In this document: positions 1 to 6,319 of the stretch, piece after piece | How positions within the stretch are numbered: position 1 is the stretch's first letter | How the letters are laid out: each line of letters opens with the position of its first letter | From: Deltaproteobacteria bacterium | GTDB lineage: Bacteria > Bdellovibrionota_C > UBA2361 > SZUA-149 > JADYYL01 | DNA length: 7,624 nt | NCBI GenBank assembly: GCA_020853655.1 | Contig: JADYYL010000314.1 | Location: 1-7,624 of the forward strand | Direction: 5' to 3' | Notes under the pieces: generated by a model | Told to the model about the DNA's origin: nothing | The model's database searches: none | What the model saw: the letters and a program-made list of their open reading frames with translations, nothing else | Program-made: the position numbers and the translations under genes

Positions 1-717
1 AGGATCTCCGTGATGTCGCCGGCGCGCTCGTTCTGTCCGTCGTGCGAACGGCAGCTGACCGCATTGGAGAACATCCCCGTCATCAGTTGGGCGATCCAGA
101 AAGGGCGCTGCCGCGGGTGTCAGAACTCGATCCCCGTTCGGTACCCACTCGTCGAGTTGATGGCTGGCGTTGCCGGATCCGCAACGTATCTCGAGTACGG
201 CATCACGGTGACCGGACTGATCGTCTTCCTCATCGCGCTCACGCTCATCGTCATCACTTTTATCGACCTCGATCATCGAATCATTCCAAACCGGATCACG
301 TTTCCAGGAATCGCCATCGGACTCGCGATGGGAGTGACTGCAGAGTTTACCGACCTCCTTCGGTGCTCTCCGTATGCGGATATCTGCCCACTGACGCAGG
401 GGCTTTCTGACTCCGTCATCGGTATGCTGGTGGGTGGCGGTTTTTTTTGGGCGATTGCCGTCGCCTATTACGCCGCGACCAAAACGTTCTGCCTTGGCGG
501 CGGAGACGTCAAACTCCTCGCTATGACCGGCGCAATGCTGGGCTGGCGTTCTGTCGCGCCGACAATCTTCATCGGCTCAATCGTCGGATCGATCGTGGGA
601 ATCATCGCGATGGTCGTCACCGGACAGGGGCGAAAAACCGAAATTCCTTTCGGACCGTGGCTCGCTCTCGGCGCCATTATTTATCTCTATTTCGATCTCC
701 CGTTCTTTAAGTTTTGA
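1..717 (+). CDS. pilD: Prepilin peptidase / leader peptidase, 5' end outside window
   Basis: Inner-membrane aspartic protease that cleaves, and in this family usually N-methylates, type IV prepilins or type II secretion pseudopilins. The frame is open to the first base, and the codons before the GTG at 10 and ATG at 13 already match the family, so the true start and first membrane helix lie upstream. Numbering from the GTG at 10, a zinc-type cysteine tetrad is visible (C9, C12, C34, C37), followed by the conserved RYPLVEL segment. Both catalytic aspartate motifs are present: FIDLDHRIIP (D86, D88) and GGGDVK (D166). The rest is hydrophobic helices, ending in the typical IPFGPWLALG motif. Between the two aspartates a loop of about 21 residues carries two extra cysteines (CSPYADIC) and is longer than I expect for the family. 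The stop sits at the start of the response regulator gene, suggesting one transcript. pilD and gspO/xcpA homologues cannot be told apart here. Confidence 0.95.
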   Translation, partial: RISVMSPARSFCPSCERQLTALENIPVISWAIQKGRCRGCQNSIPVRYPLVELMAGVAGSATYLEYGITVTGLIVFLIALTLIVITFIDLDHRIIPNRITFPGIAIGLAMGVTAEFTDLLRCSPYADICPLTQGLSDSVIGMLVGGGFFWAIAVAYYAATKTFCLGGGDVKLLAMTGAMLGWRSVAPTIFIGSIVGSIVGIIAMVVTGQGRKTEIPFGPWLALGAIIYLYFDLPFFKF

Positions 718-722
718 ACGCT

Positions 723-2159
723 ATGACCAACGAAACCTTCTCGACGATCGTCATCATCGACGACGATGAATCAGTGCTTCAGTCACTGAAGAAGATCCTT
801 GAGCAGGCGAATTATGGGGTCACGACGTTCAATCGCGCAGAAGCCGCGCTGACTCATCTTGAGAACAACCCTACCGACGTGGTGCTCTGCGATCTCATGA
901 TGCCCGAGACCGACGGGCTCGGATTCTTACGCAAGAGTGCGGAGAAGAAGCTTTCGGCGACAACGATCGTCATGTCCGCATACGGGACGCTTGATATCGC
1001 GCTCAAGGCGATCAAACTCGGCGCTTACGACTATATCGCGAAACCCTTCAACGCCGAGGAGATCCTTCTCACGATCAAGAAGGCGGAAGAGCGTGAGCGA
1101 CTTCGCCTCGAGAACGAACAGCTTCGATCGCAGGTTTCCAAAAAATACAGCTTTCACAGCATCGTTGCTGCAAGCGGTGCGATGCACCAGGTTCTGGAGA
1201 CAGTGAAGAAAATTGCTGACTACAAAACGACGGTCACCATCCAAGGCGAATCCGGAACGGGAAAAGAGCTCGTCGCGCGAGCTATTCATTTTAACTCTTC
1301 ACGAAAAGCAAAGCCTTTCGTCGCCATTAACTGCGGCGCGATTCCAGAGAACCTTATCGAATCGGAGCTCTTCGGACACAAACGTGGAGCGTTCACCGAT
1401 GCCACCCGTGATAAGCGGGGTCTCTTCGAAGAGGCGCAGGGCGGCACGCTTCTCCTGGATGAAATCGGCGAGCTCCCCCTGCATCGACAGGTCAAGCTTC
1501 TGCGTGTGCTTCAGGAAAACGAAATCCGACCAGTTGGCGACTCACGCGTCATCAAGACCGATGTGAGGATCATCGCGGCGACACTTCGAGATCTGGAAGC
1601 CGATGTGCTTGAGGGTCGATTTCGCGACGACTTGTTTTACCGCTTGAACGTCATCACGCTCCGGATTCCTGCGCTCCGCGAACGAAAGGAAGATATCCCG
1701 GTCCTCGCGGAACACTTCCTCGAGAAACATCGAGAGCGACTCGGGATTCCGATCCACGGGATCTCGAAGGAGGCCATGGCCATGCTGATGGAATATCAGT
1801 GGCCGGGGAACATCCGGGAGTTAGAGAACTGCATCGAACGGGCGATCATCCTCACCGATGGCAATACGATTGTGCCCACGGCGTTGCCCGCAAGCGTGAT
1901 TAAGCATGAAGCCGAGGAAGCCAAAGACGACCTTCTGGGAAGCAACCTCTCCATTAAGTTTCACTCTCGTCGAATCGAGGAGATCTTGATTCGACGCGCG
2001 CTCGAGCAGACCTCCGGTAATCGGACGCGTGCGGCAAAGCTCCTGGAGATCAGTCACCGGACGGTGCTCTACAAGCTGAAGGAGTATGGTCTCGGGAACG
2101 CCGATGAGCCGGGTCCCGTTGAGGAGGTCACCGGAGAAGCACCGTCTCTCGGTGACTGA
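723..2159 (+). CDS. NtrC-family sigma-54-dependent response regulator
   Basis: Two-component activator of sigma-54 promoters, 478 residues from the ATG at 723. An in-frame TTG at 714 would overlap the pilD stop; neither start has a good Shine-Dalgarno, so ATG is preferred. The receiver (about residues 8-125) has an acidic DDD patch, phosphoacceptor D57 in LCDLMMPETDG, S85 and K107 (AKPF). The AAA+ domain has Walker A GESGTGKE (175-182), the sigma-54 contact loop as GAFTDA (222-227) instead of the consensus GAFTGA, Walker B LLLDE (to E247), and the arginine segment GRFRDDLFYRLNV (R299, R307). A Fis-type HTH ends near residue 457 and is followed by an acidic tail of 21 residues. Every domain looks functional. 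Placement directly after the prepilin peptidase suggests, but does not show, control of pili or secretion (a PilR-like role). No partner kinase is in the window, and I see no sigma-54 promoter (GG-N10-GC type) in its gaps. Confidence 0.96.
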   Translation: MTNETFSTIVIIDDDESVLQSLKKILEQANYGVTTFNRAEAALTHLENNPTDVVLCDLMMPETDGLGFLRKSAEKKLSATTIVMSAYGTLDIALKAIKLGAYDYIAKPFNAEEILLTIKKAEERERLRLENEQLRSQVSKKYSFHSIVAASGAMHQVLETVKKIADYKTTVTIQGESGTGKELVARAIHFNSSRKAKPFVAINCGAIPENLIESELFGHKRGAFTDATRDKRGLFEEAQGGTLLLDEIGELPLHRQVKLLRVLQENEIRPVGDSRVIKTDVRIIAATLRDLEADVLEGRFRDDLFYRLNVITLRIPALRERKEDIPVLAEHFLEKHRERLGIPIHGISKEAMAMLMEYQWPGNIRELENCIERAIILTDGNTIVPTALPASVIKHEAEEAKDDLLGSNLSIKFHSRRIEEILIRRALEQTSGNRTRAAKLLEISHRTVLYKLKEYGLGNADEPGPVEEVTGEAPSLGD

Positions 2160-2212
2160 GGATCGTTTCCCGACGTTTCCTGACCGCCGAAAACGTGCGA
2201 CGCTGCGACCGC

Positions 2213-2926
2213 ATGAGTCGCCGTCAACAACACCATTTCAGCATCTCGCTCCTCCACACTGTACCCCTGCTTACGGGGGTGCTCCTCGCATTGACGTCGC
2301 CGCTTGGAGCTGAGGAGATCTTTAAGTACGTCGACAAGGACGGCAAAGTTCACTTTTCGACCTCGCCGCAGTCTGGGGGAGCGAAGGCCGAGCTGCCAAA
2401 GGTCAAGAAAGAGAACTTCGACGAGCGGCTTCAGCGGGTGCGCGCTGAGACACCTCCCAACTGCGAAAAGCGGGGAGGGATCGATTGTGCGCGTGGACCG
2501 GATGTCGACGGGAGTGTTGTTTGTCTGGATGGGTTCAGCGGGTCAACGCTGGCCTACCATTCACATTGTGGAACCATCCGATTGCAGGCGGACGCCCCCC
2601 GGGTCCTCGACGGAGCTGGCACCCTCATTGACGCGAAGGTCCTTCACTCCGTGCCGTCGGCCGCTGATTCTGCGAAGACGGTCACCATGACGTTGAGAAG
2701 CCTGAGCGCGCTCCCTGCCGAAGATGTTCGGGTCGAACTTACCTTCCCCAGGCTCCCCACCCCTCTCCAGGCCGAGGGTCCCACAACAGTTGATCCCTAC
2801 GGATTTGCTGAGTATACTGCGCGGCTCGATCCAAGACGGAACTACGTCACCCGCGAGAATCTCCGGAAGCTCGTCATTCGGGTGAAATGTTCGAAATGCA
2901 GCCCTGAATCTGAGAGTCTCCGATGA
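2213..2926 (+). CDS. Exported DUF4124-type protein with conserved cysteine motif, function unknown
   Basis: Not assigned to a pathway. From the ATG at 2213 (237 residues) it starts with basic residues, a hydrophobic stretch (about 13-28) and a likely signal peptidase site SPLGA|EE after residue 33. An in-frame GTG at 2195 would only add a poor N-terminus. The mature protein opens with EIFKYVDKDGKVHFSTSP, which fits the DUF4124 pattern (I-Y-K-W-V-D-x-x-G-x-x-H-Y-S) of proteobacterial envelope proteins. A charged linker follows, then a cysteine block with C84, C92, C104 and C119 around GPDVDGSVVCLDGF, suited to two disulfides. The C-terminal half looks beta-rich and ends in CSKC (C226, C229). 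The stop overlaps the next start as ATGA, so the isomerase gene is probably translationally coupled to it. The upstream gap is only 53 bases, with no clear ribosome binding site or terminator. It is real by codon pattern and domain match; its role is unknown. Confidence 0.88.
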   Translation: MSRRQQHHFSISLLHTVPLLTGVLLALTSPLGAEEIFKYVDKDGKVHFSTSPQSGGAKAELPKVKKENFDERLQRVRAETPPNCEKRGGIDCARGPDVDGSVVCLDGFSGSTLAYHSHCGTIRLQADAPRVLDGAGTLIDAKVLHSVPSAADSAKTVTMTLRSLSALPAEDVRVELTFPRLPTPLQAEGPTTVDPYGFAEYTARLDPRRNYVTRENLRKLVIRVKCSKCSPESESLR

Positions 2927-3507
2927 ACATGCTCGAAAGGGCTCGACTGATTCTCCTGCAGGAAGCCGAAGCCATCACCTCTCTCGCGCTCGATGAGCGC
3001 TTCGAGCAGGCCGTCAATGCGCTCCTCACCTGCCGTGGCAAAGTCTTTACCACCGGCGTCGGGAAAGCGGGTCACGTGGCGCAGAAAGCCGCATCGACTT
3101 TTTCAACGACCGGAACTCCGTCAGTCTTTCTCCATCCAGCAGAGTCCTCGCACGGCGATGTCGGGGTAGTCGCTGAGGGCGATGTTCTGATCTGCTTCTC
3201 CAACAGCGGTGGGACGCGCGAAGTCGTTGAGACCGTCCATTTCTGCCGCCATCTCAATATCTGCACGGTCATTACGATCTGCGCATCCGAAGCGTCTCCG
3301 CTTGGAGAGGAGAGCGACATCGTTCTCCCGATCGGTCGCATACAAGAGGCGTGTCCGCTGGGACTCACCCCGTCCGCGAGCACCGCGGTCATGATCGCTC
3401 TGTCTGATGCCCTTGCGCTCACCGTGATGGCGGAACGTGGATTTACGAAAGAGGACTTTGCGCTCCGCCACCACGGGGGATACCTCGGAAAGAAGTCCCG
3501 CGAGTAG
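2923..3507 (+). CDS. kdsD: SIS-domain arabinose-5-phosphate isomerase, short KdsD/GutQ type
   Basis: Predicted cytoplasmic isomerase converting ribulose-5-phosphate to arabinose-5-phosphate, the first committed step towards Kdo of lipopolysaccharide. The 194-residue protein is a single SIS domain. Visible family motifs are TTGVGKAGH (K48), GTPSVFLHPAESSHGD (65-79), the phosphate-binding SNSGGTREV (93-101, with E100), QEACPLGLTPSAST (E142), and near the end DFALRHHGG (H183). These match the Lys, two Glu and His regarded as active-site residues in E. coli KdsD. Full-length KdsD has about 320-330 residues with two C-terminal CBS domains; here the protein stops right after the SIS domain, as in known short isomerases. 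The start codon overlaps the previous stop (ATGA), and a weak GAGAG lies 7 bases upstream. The usual ALSHPGG is RHHGG here. A GutQ-like or other sugar-phosphate specificity cannot be excluded. Other Kdo genes are not in the window. Confidence 0.9.
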   Translation: MNMLERARLILLQEAEAITSLALDERFEQAVNALLTCRGKVFTTGVGKAGHVAQKAASTFSTTGTPSVFLHPAESSHGDVGVVAEGDVLICFSNSGGTREVVETVHFCRHLNICTVITICASEASPLGEESDIVLPIGRIQEACPLGLTPSASTAVMIALSDALALTVMAERGFTKEDFALRHHGGYLGKKSRE

Positions 3508-3691
3508 TGCGCTTGTCGGGGCGGGGCGGAAACTGCGAACGCGCCAGATAAAGAGTCGAACGCGTATCGTGTCTGTCAGGAGGGCTCAAACTGCCTCCGT
3601 ACGTCACCAGGCGCTTAGTCGACGCGCAGCATCGAAATCCAGAGAGACCTTTCCGGACGAAACGCATCTCTGAGACAGGATACGAGAGACG
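3508..3691 (+). other. Intergenic gap before ribD
   Basis: 184 bases without a convincing gene. A short hairpin can form with GGAGG (3579-3583) and CCTCC (3594-3598), extendable by a GC pair with one bulge. It has no following T-run, so it is not a standard terminator. CAGAGA and TCTCTG segments near 3640-3672 could pair weakly. AGGA at 3677-3680 and GAGA near 3684 are the only ribosome-binding candidates for ribD, at somewhat long and short spacing. No canonical FMN riboswitch signature is visible. Confidence 0.5.
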
Positions 3692-4672
3692 ATGAATCCG
3701 AAACCTGAAATGGAGCTCCTCCGCGCGATGACACTCGCGCTCCAGGAGGCGTCTCTGCACATCGGTCGCACGGCGCCAAATCCACCCGTCGGCGCGACGG
3801 CGCTCGGTGCGGGGGGAATCCTGCTCGCCACCGGCGCCCACGAACAACCTGGAACACCGCACGCTGAGGTGGTTGTCCTCGATCGTTGCCGGGCAGAGAA
3901 CATCCAGGTCGATACACTCGTCGTCACCCTCGAGCCGTGCAACCACTTCGGGCGCACTCCACCTTGCACCGACGCAATCATCGCGGCCGGAGTTCGGCGA
4001 GTCATCTACGGAGTTCGAGATCCGAACCCTCGAGTCGCGGGAGGTGGGATCGAGAAACTGCTCGCTCATGGAATCGTCGTGGAGCAGATCGATGCATCGA
4101 AGCGGGACGAGTGCGACATCCTCATCCAGCCTTTTCGAAAGCGCATCACGACGGGACGCCCATTCGTCACCGTGAAGACTGCGCACCTCCCGGGTGGCTC
4201 GATGATCCCGCCGTTCGGACGAAAAACATTCACATCGCCGGCATCGATCCGCTTCGCGCATGAACTTCGCAAACGTTCGGATGCAATCATCACTGGCAGC
4301 GGAACAGTGCTCGCCGATGACCCGCTTTTCACCGTCCGTGCAGTCGCAGACCATCCCGACAAGAAAAGACTCCTTGTCATCTTTGATCGACGCAAGCGCA
4401 TTACTCCGGCATGGGAAGCCGCAGCCTCCTCACGCGGTTTCGAAATCATTCGCCACGACGATATTGAAGCGGCTCTCGACGACCTGGGCAGTCGCGGATG
4501 CTTGGAAGTGCTCGTCGAAGGCGGGCCGAGCCTTGCACAATCCTTCTTGCTCCAGGGTCTGTGGGATCGGCATGTGCGAATAGAACAAGGTCGTTCCGCA
4601 TTGGAACCAGACATTATCCGCACCGTGCTCCCGACAGCCGGCACAGAGACAGCCCCTGCGGCCAGCGTGTAA
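3692..4672 (+). CDS. ribD: RibD: diaminohydroxyphosphoribosylaminopyrimidine deaminase / aminouracil-phosphate reductase
   Basis: Bifunctional cytosolic enzyme for the second and third steps of the GTP branch of riboflavin synthesis. The N-terminal zinc deaminase is intact: APNPPVG, HAE (H57, E59), EPCNHFGRTPPC (C83, C92), then DPNPRVAGGG. The C-terminal DHFR-like reductase starts near residue 155 (GRPFVTVKTA, K162) and contains RKTFTSPAS, AIITGSGTVLADDPLFTVR (about 198-216) and VEGGPSLAQ. It departs from the common form: the usual SLDG(K/R) after the Lys is HLPGGSMIPPFG, so the normally conserved Asp is missing. I recall similar KTFTSP-type RibD proteins in some proteobacteria, so this may be a real subfamily rather than decay, but I cannot check. 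The 326 residues are shorter than E. coli RibD (367), mainly at the C-terminus. ATG at 3692 is chosen; ATG at 3710 is possible. Deaminase activity is confident, reductase activity less so. Confidence 0.93.
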   Translation: MNPKPEMELLRAMTLALQEASLHIGRTAPNPPVGATALGAGGILLATGAHEQPGTPHAEVVVLDRCRAENIQVDTLVVTLEPCNHFGRTPPCTDAIIAAGVRRVIYGVRDPNPRVAGGGIEKLLAHGIVVEQIDASKRDECDILIQPFRKRITTGRPFVTVKTAHLPGGSMIPPFGRKTFTSPASIRFAHELRKRSDAIITGSGTVLADDPLFTVRAVADHPDKKRLLVIFDRRKRITPAWEAAASSRGFEIIRHDDIEAALDDLGSRGCLEVLVEGGPSLAQSFLLQGLWDRHVRIEQGRSALEPDIIRTVLPTAGTETAPAASV

Positions 4673-4685
4673 CGAGTGCTGCGAC

Positions 4686-4757
4686 AACGAAGTCATGGGC
4701 GTTTTTTATGGAGTTCCCGCGATGCGGGAATCTGTGAGAAACGCCCATTACTTCGTT
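4686..4757 (+). repeat. 72-nt near-perfect hairpin between ribD and ribBA
   Basis: The outer arms 4686-4704 and 4739-4757 are 19 bases each and complementary at all but one position (C4694 opposite T4749). Pairing continues inward through 4705-4712 with 4731-4738 (eight pairs, four of them G-U in the + strand RNA). A bulged G4713 follows, then a perfect 7-bp stem TTCCCGC/GCGGGAA closed by a GAT loop (4721-4723). In total 33 pairs form with one mismatch and one bulge. It begins 13 bases after the ribD stop. No T-run follows the 3' arm, so it is not a standard intrinsic terminator. The T6 run (4702-4707) lies inside the 5' arm. It could be a REP- or MITE-like palindrome, an RNase III processing site or an mRNA 3'-end stabiliser. 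The structure is seen directly; its function is unknown. Confidence 0.8.
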
Positions 4758-4785
4758 CAAAGCAGCCAAGAGATAAAAACGAATA

Positions 4786-4820
4786 CTCTGACAAGTTCGC
4801 CTATTCATTCCTTGTCAGAG
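4786..4820. repeat. Perfect 10-bp inverted repeat in ribBA upstream region
   Basis: CTCTGACAAG (4786-4795) and CTTGTCAGAG (4811-4820) are exact reverse complements separated by 15 bases. The site lies about 90 bases before the candidate ribBA promoter and 28 bases after the large hairpin. It may be an operator for a dimeric regulator or a second RNA stem-loop. No T-run follows it, so it is not a standard terminator. Confidence 0.65.
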
Positions 4821-4911
4821 CACGAGTCGCTCGGAACCAGCGCAATCACGGGCGCACACAGCGCCGGGCAGAGAAGCCGTGGTATGGACCGCAGTTATCC
4901 CGCCCAGTCAT

Positions 4912-4941
4912 TTGAGATTCGTTGCCTATACGCGGTATTCT
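4912..4941 (+). promoter_or_regulatory. Candidate sigma-70 promoter of ribBA
   Basis: TTGAGA (4912-4917, one change from TTGACA) is followed by an 18-base spacer and TATTCT (4936-4941, four of six matches to TATAAT). Transcription would start near 4948, leaving a leader of about 20 bases that is too short for a riboswitch. TATACG at 4927-4932 is an alternative -10, but its spacing is too short. Assigned by pattern only. Confidence 0.4.
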
Positions 4942-4960
4942 CACCGCCAACAGATTTCTG

Positions 4961-4965
4961 AAGGA
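4961..4965 (+). promoter_or_regulatory. Ribosome binding site of ribBA
   Basis: AAGGA lies five bases before the ATG at 4971 and fixes that start. It is, with the site at 6309, one of only two clear Shine-Dalgarno sequences in the window, consistent with independent translation initiation for ribBA. Confidence 0.75.
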
Positions 4966-4970
4966 CCTCT

Positions 4971-6203
4971 ATGTCTCCACTCTCGACCGCGATCGCAAAG
5001 CTCCAGAACGGAGGAATGGTCATTCTTGTCGACGACGAGGATCGGGAGAACGAGGGTGACCTCGTCATTGCGGCCGAGCACATTACCCCGGAAGCCGTGA
5101 ACTTCATGGCGCGCGAGGGGCGCGGCCTCATCTGCCTCGCACTCGAGCCGTCTCACGTCGAACATCTCGGCCTTCCGATGATGGTTCGAACAAACAAGTC
5201 TCCACGACAGACCGCATTTACAATCTCGATTGAAGCGCGCGAAGGAGTGACCACTGGTATCTCTGCTCACGATCGCGCTCGAACGATCCAGGCCGCGATG
5301 GATCCCAAAAGTACGCCGGCCGATCTCGTTTCCCCCGGACACGTCTTCCCGCTGCGCGCGCAAGAGGGTGGAGTCCTGGTTCGTGCCGGTCATACAGAGG
5401 GCTCCGTCGATCTTGCTCGACTTGCCGGTCTTCGCCCCGCGGCGGTCATCTGCGAGATTATGAACGAAGACGGTTCGATGGCGCGTCTCCCCGATCTGGA
5501 GAGTTTTGCGCAACGCTTTCAGCTGCCCATCGTGACAGTCAAAGAGGTCATCTCCTGGAGAATGCAGCGAGAGTGCATGATTGAGGAGATCGCAGAAACG
5601 GTGCTGCCAACTCGATTCGCTGCAGACGCTCAAACGTCGACTGACACTCCGATGCGGCTCAAGGCCTATCGCAGCATCGTGGATGGAACAGAACACCTCG
5701 TGCTCATTCAAGGGCCGCTGACCGGAGAGCCGCTTGTTCGCGTCCACTCCGAATGCCTTACCGGCGATGCCCTCGGGTCGATGCGCTGCGACTGCGGCGA
5801 ACAACTTCAGGCAGCCATTCGGCAAATCTCGGCGCATGGCAATGGCGCACTCGTCTACATGCGACGACACGAAGGCCGGGGGATCGGACTGGGAAATAAG
5901 ATTCGAGCGTATGCGCTCCAAGATCAGGGCCTCGATACAGTCGAAGCGAACCGACATTTGGGGTTCCAACCCGACCTTCGGCACTACGGGATCGGGGCGC
6001 AAATCCTGCGACACCTTGGAATCACAAGACTTCGGCTTCTCACCAACAATCCTCGCAAAGTTGTCGGACTCGACGGCTACGGGATTACGATTGTCGATCG
6101 GATTCCCATAGAAACCCCGTCGTCGGTCCATAACGAAGCGTATCTCCGCACGAAGCGTGAGAAACTCGGGCATGAGCTCACGGTGATCAGCGGTAAACTG
6201 TAA
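4971..6203 (+). CDS. ribBA: RibBA: 3,4-dihydroxy-2-butanone-4-phosphate synthase / GTP cyclohydrolase II
   Basis: Bifunctional cytosolic enzyme that starts both branches of riboflavin synthesis, using ribulose-5-phosphate (RibB half) and GTP (RibA half). The RibB half (about residues 1-200) has DDEDRENEGD (R25-D30), the AREGVTTGISAHDRA segment, and GHTEGSVDLARLAGL (H141, E143) followed by CEIMNEDGSMAR. The RibA half (about 220-405) has the zinc ligands C262, C273 and C275 in SECLTGDALGSMRCDCG, the motif EGRGIGL (301-307), YGIGAQIL, and LTNNPRKVVGLDGYG. It ends with YLRTKREKLGHEL. Its 410 residues match the usual family length, and both active sites look complete. One small oddity is His300 before EGRGIGL, where Gln is normal. 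The gene has its own ribosome binding site and a candidate promoter, so it need not be co-transcribed with ribD. The usual neighbours ribE and ribH are absent from the window. Confidence 0.97.
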   Translation: MSPLSTAIAKLQNGGMVILVDDEDRENEGDLVIAAEHITPEAVNFMAREGRGLICLALEPSHVEHLGLPMMVRTNKSPRQTAFTISIEAREGVTTGISAHDRARTIQAAMDPKSTPADLVSPGHVFPLRAQEGGVLVRAGHTEGSVDLARLAGLRPAAVICEIMNEDGSMARLPDLESFAQRFQLPIVTVKEVISWRMQRECMIEEIAETVLPTRFAADAQTSTDTPMRLKAYRSIVDGTEHLVLIQGPLTGEPLVRVHSECLTGDALGSMRCDCGEQLQAAIRQISAHGNGALVYMRRHEGRGIGLGNKIRAYALQDQGLDTVEANRHLGFQPDLRHYGIGAQILRHLGITRLRLLTNNPRKVVGLDGYGITIVDRIPIETPSSVHNEAYLRTKREKLGHELTVISGKL

Positions 6204-6308
6204 CCCGCGTTCGCGGACGATTCGAGAACGTCCCGCAGCATGATCCCGCTCATATGCTCTGAGGTATCTTTCCACCTGCCTGCGTCATATCATCCCGGGA
6301 TCACTTCT

Positions 6309-6314
6309 GGAGGA
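6309..6314 (+). promoter_or_regulatory. Ribosome binding site of the receiver-Crp regulator gene
   Basis: GGAGGA is a near-consensus Shine-Dalgarno, five bases before the ATG at 6320, and fixes that start. The rest of the 116-base gap (6204-6319) holds a small palindrome CCGCGTTCGCGG (6205-6216) just after the ribBA stop, too short and without a T-run to call a terminator, and a 10-base palindrome ATCCCGGGAT (6292-6301). I see no convincing promoter in the gap. Confidence 0.8.
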
Positions 6315-6319
6315 TCCCT

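Noticed and set aside
3579..3598. GGAGG/CCTCC hairpin as a terminator after kdsD
   Set aside because: Short stem with a bulge and followed by GTACGTCACC rather than a T-run.
3443..4354. A 303-residue minus-strand open frame across the kdsD end, the gap and the ribD start
   Set aside because: Arginine- and serine-rich translation without domain motifs, mostly opposite the conserved RibD deaminase; a shadow frame.
4686..4757. Integron attC site or intrinsic terminator
   Set aside because: The ends read AACGAAG and CTTCGTT but lack the flanking RYYYAAC and GTTRRRY core bases. There is no T-run after the 3' arm, and no integrase or cassette structure nearby.
4758..4970. FMN riboswitch upstream of ribBA (also considered at 3508-3691 for ribD)
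   Set aside because: None of the conserved RFN core segments is visible in either gap, and the candidate promoter leaves too short a leader.
4941..6275. A 444-residue open frame on the minus strand covering all of ribBA
   Set aside because: It lies opposite a fully conserved enzyme gene, its translation shows no recognisable motifs, and long antisense frames are expected in GC-rich codon usage that avoids certain codons.
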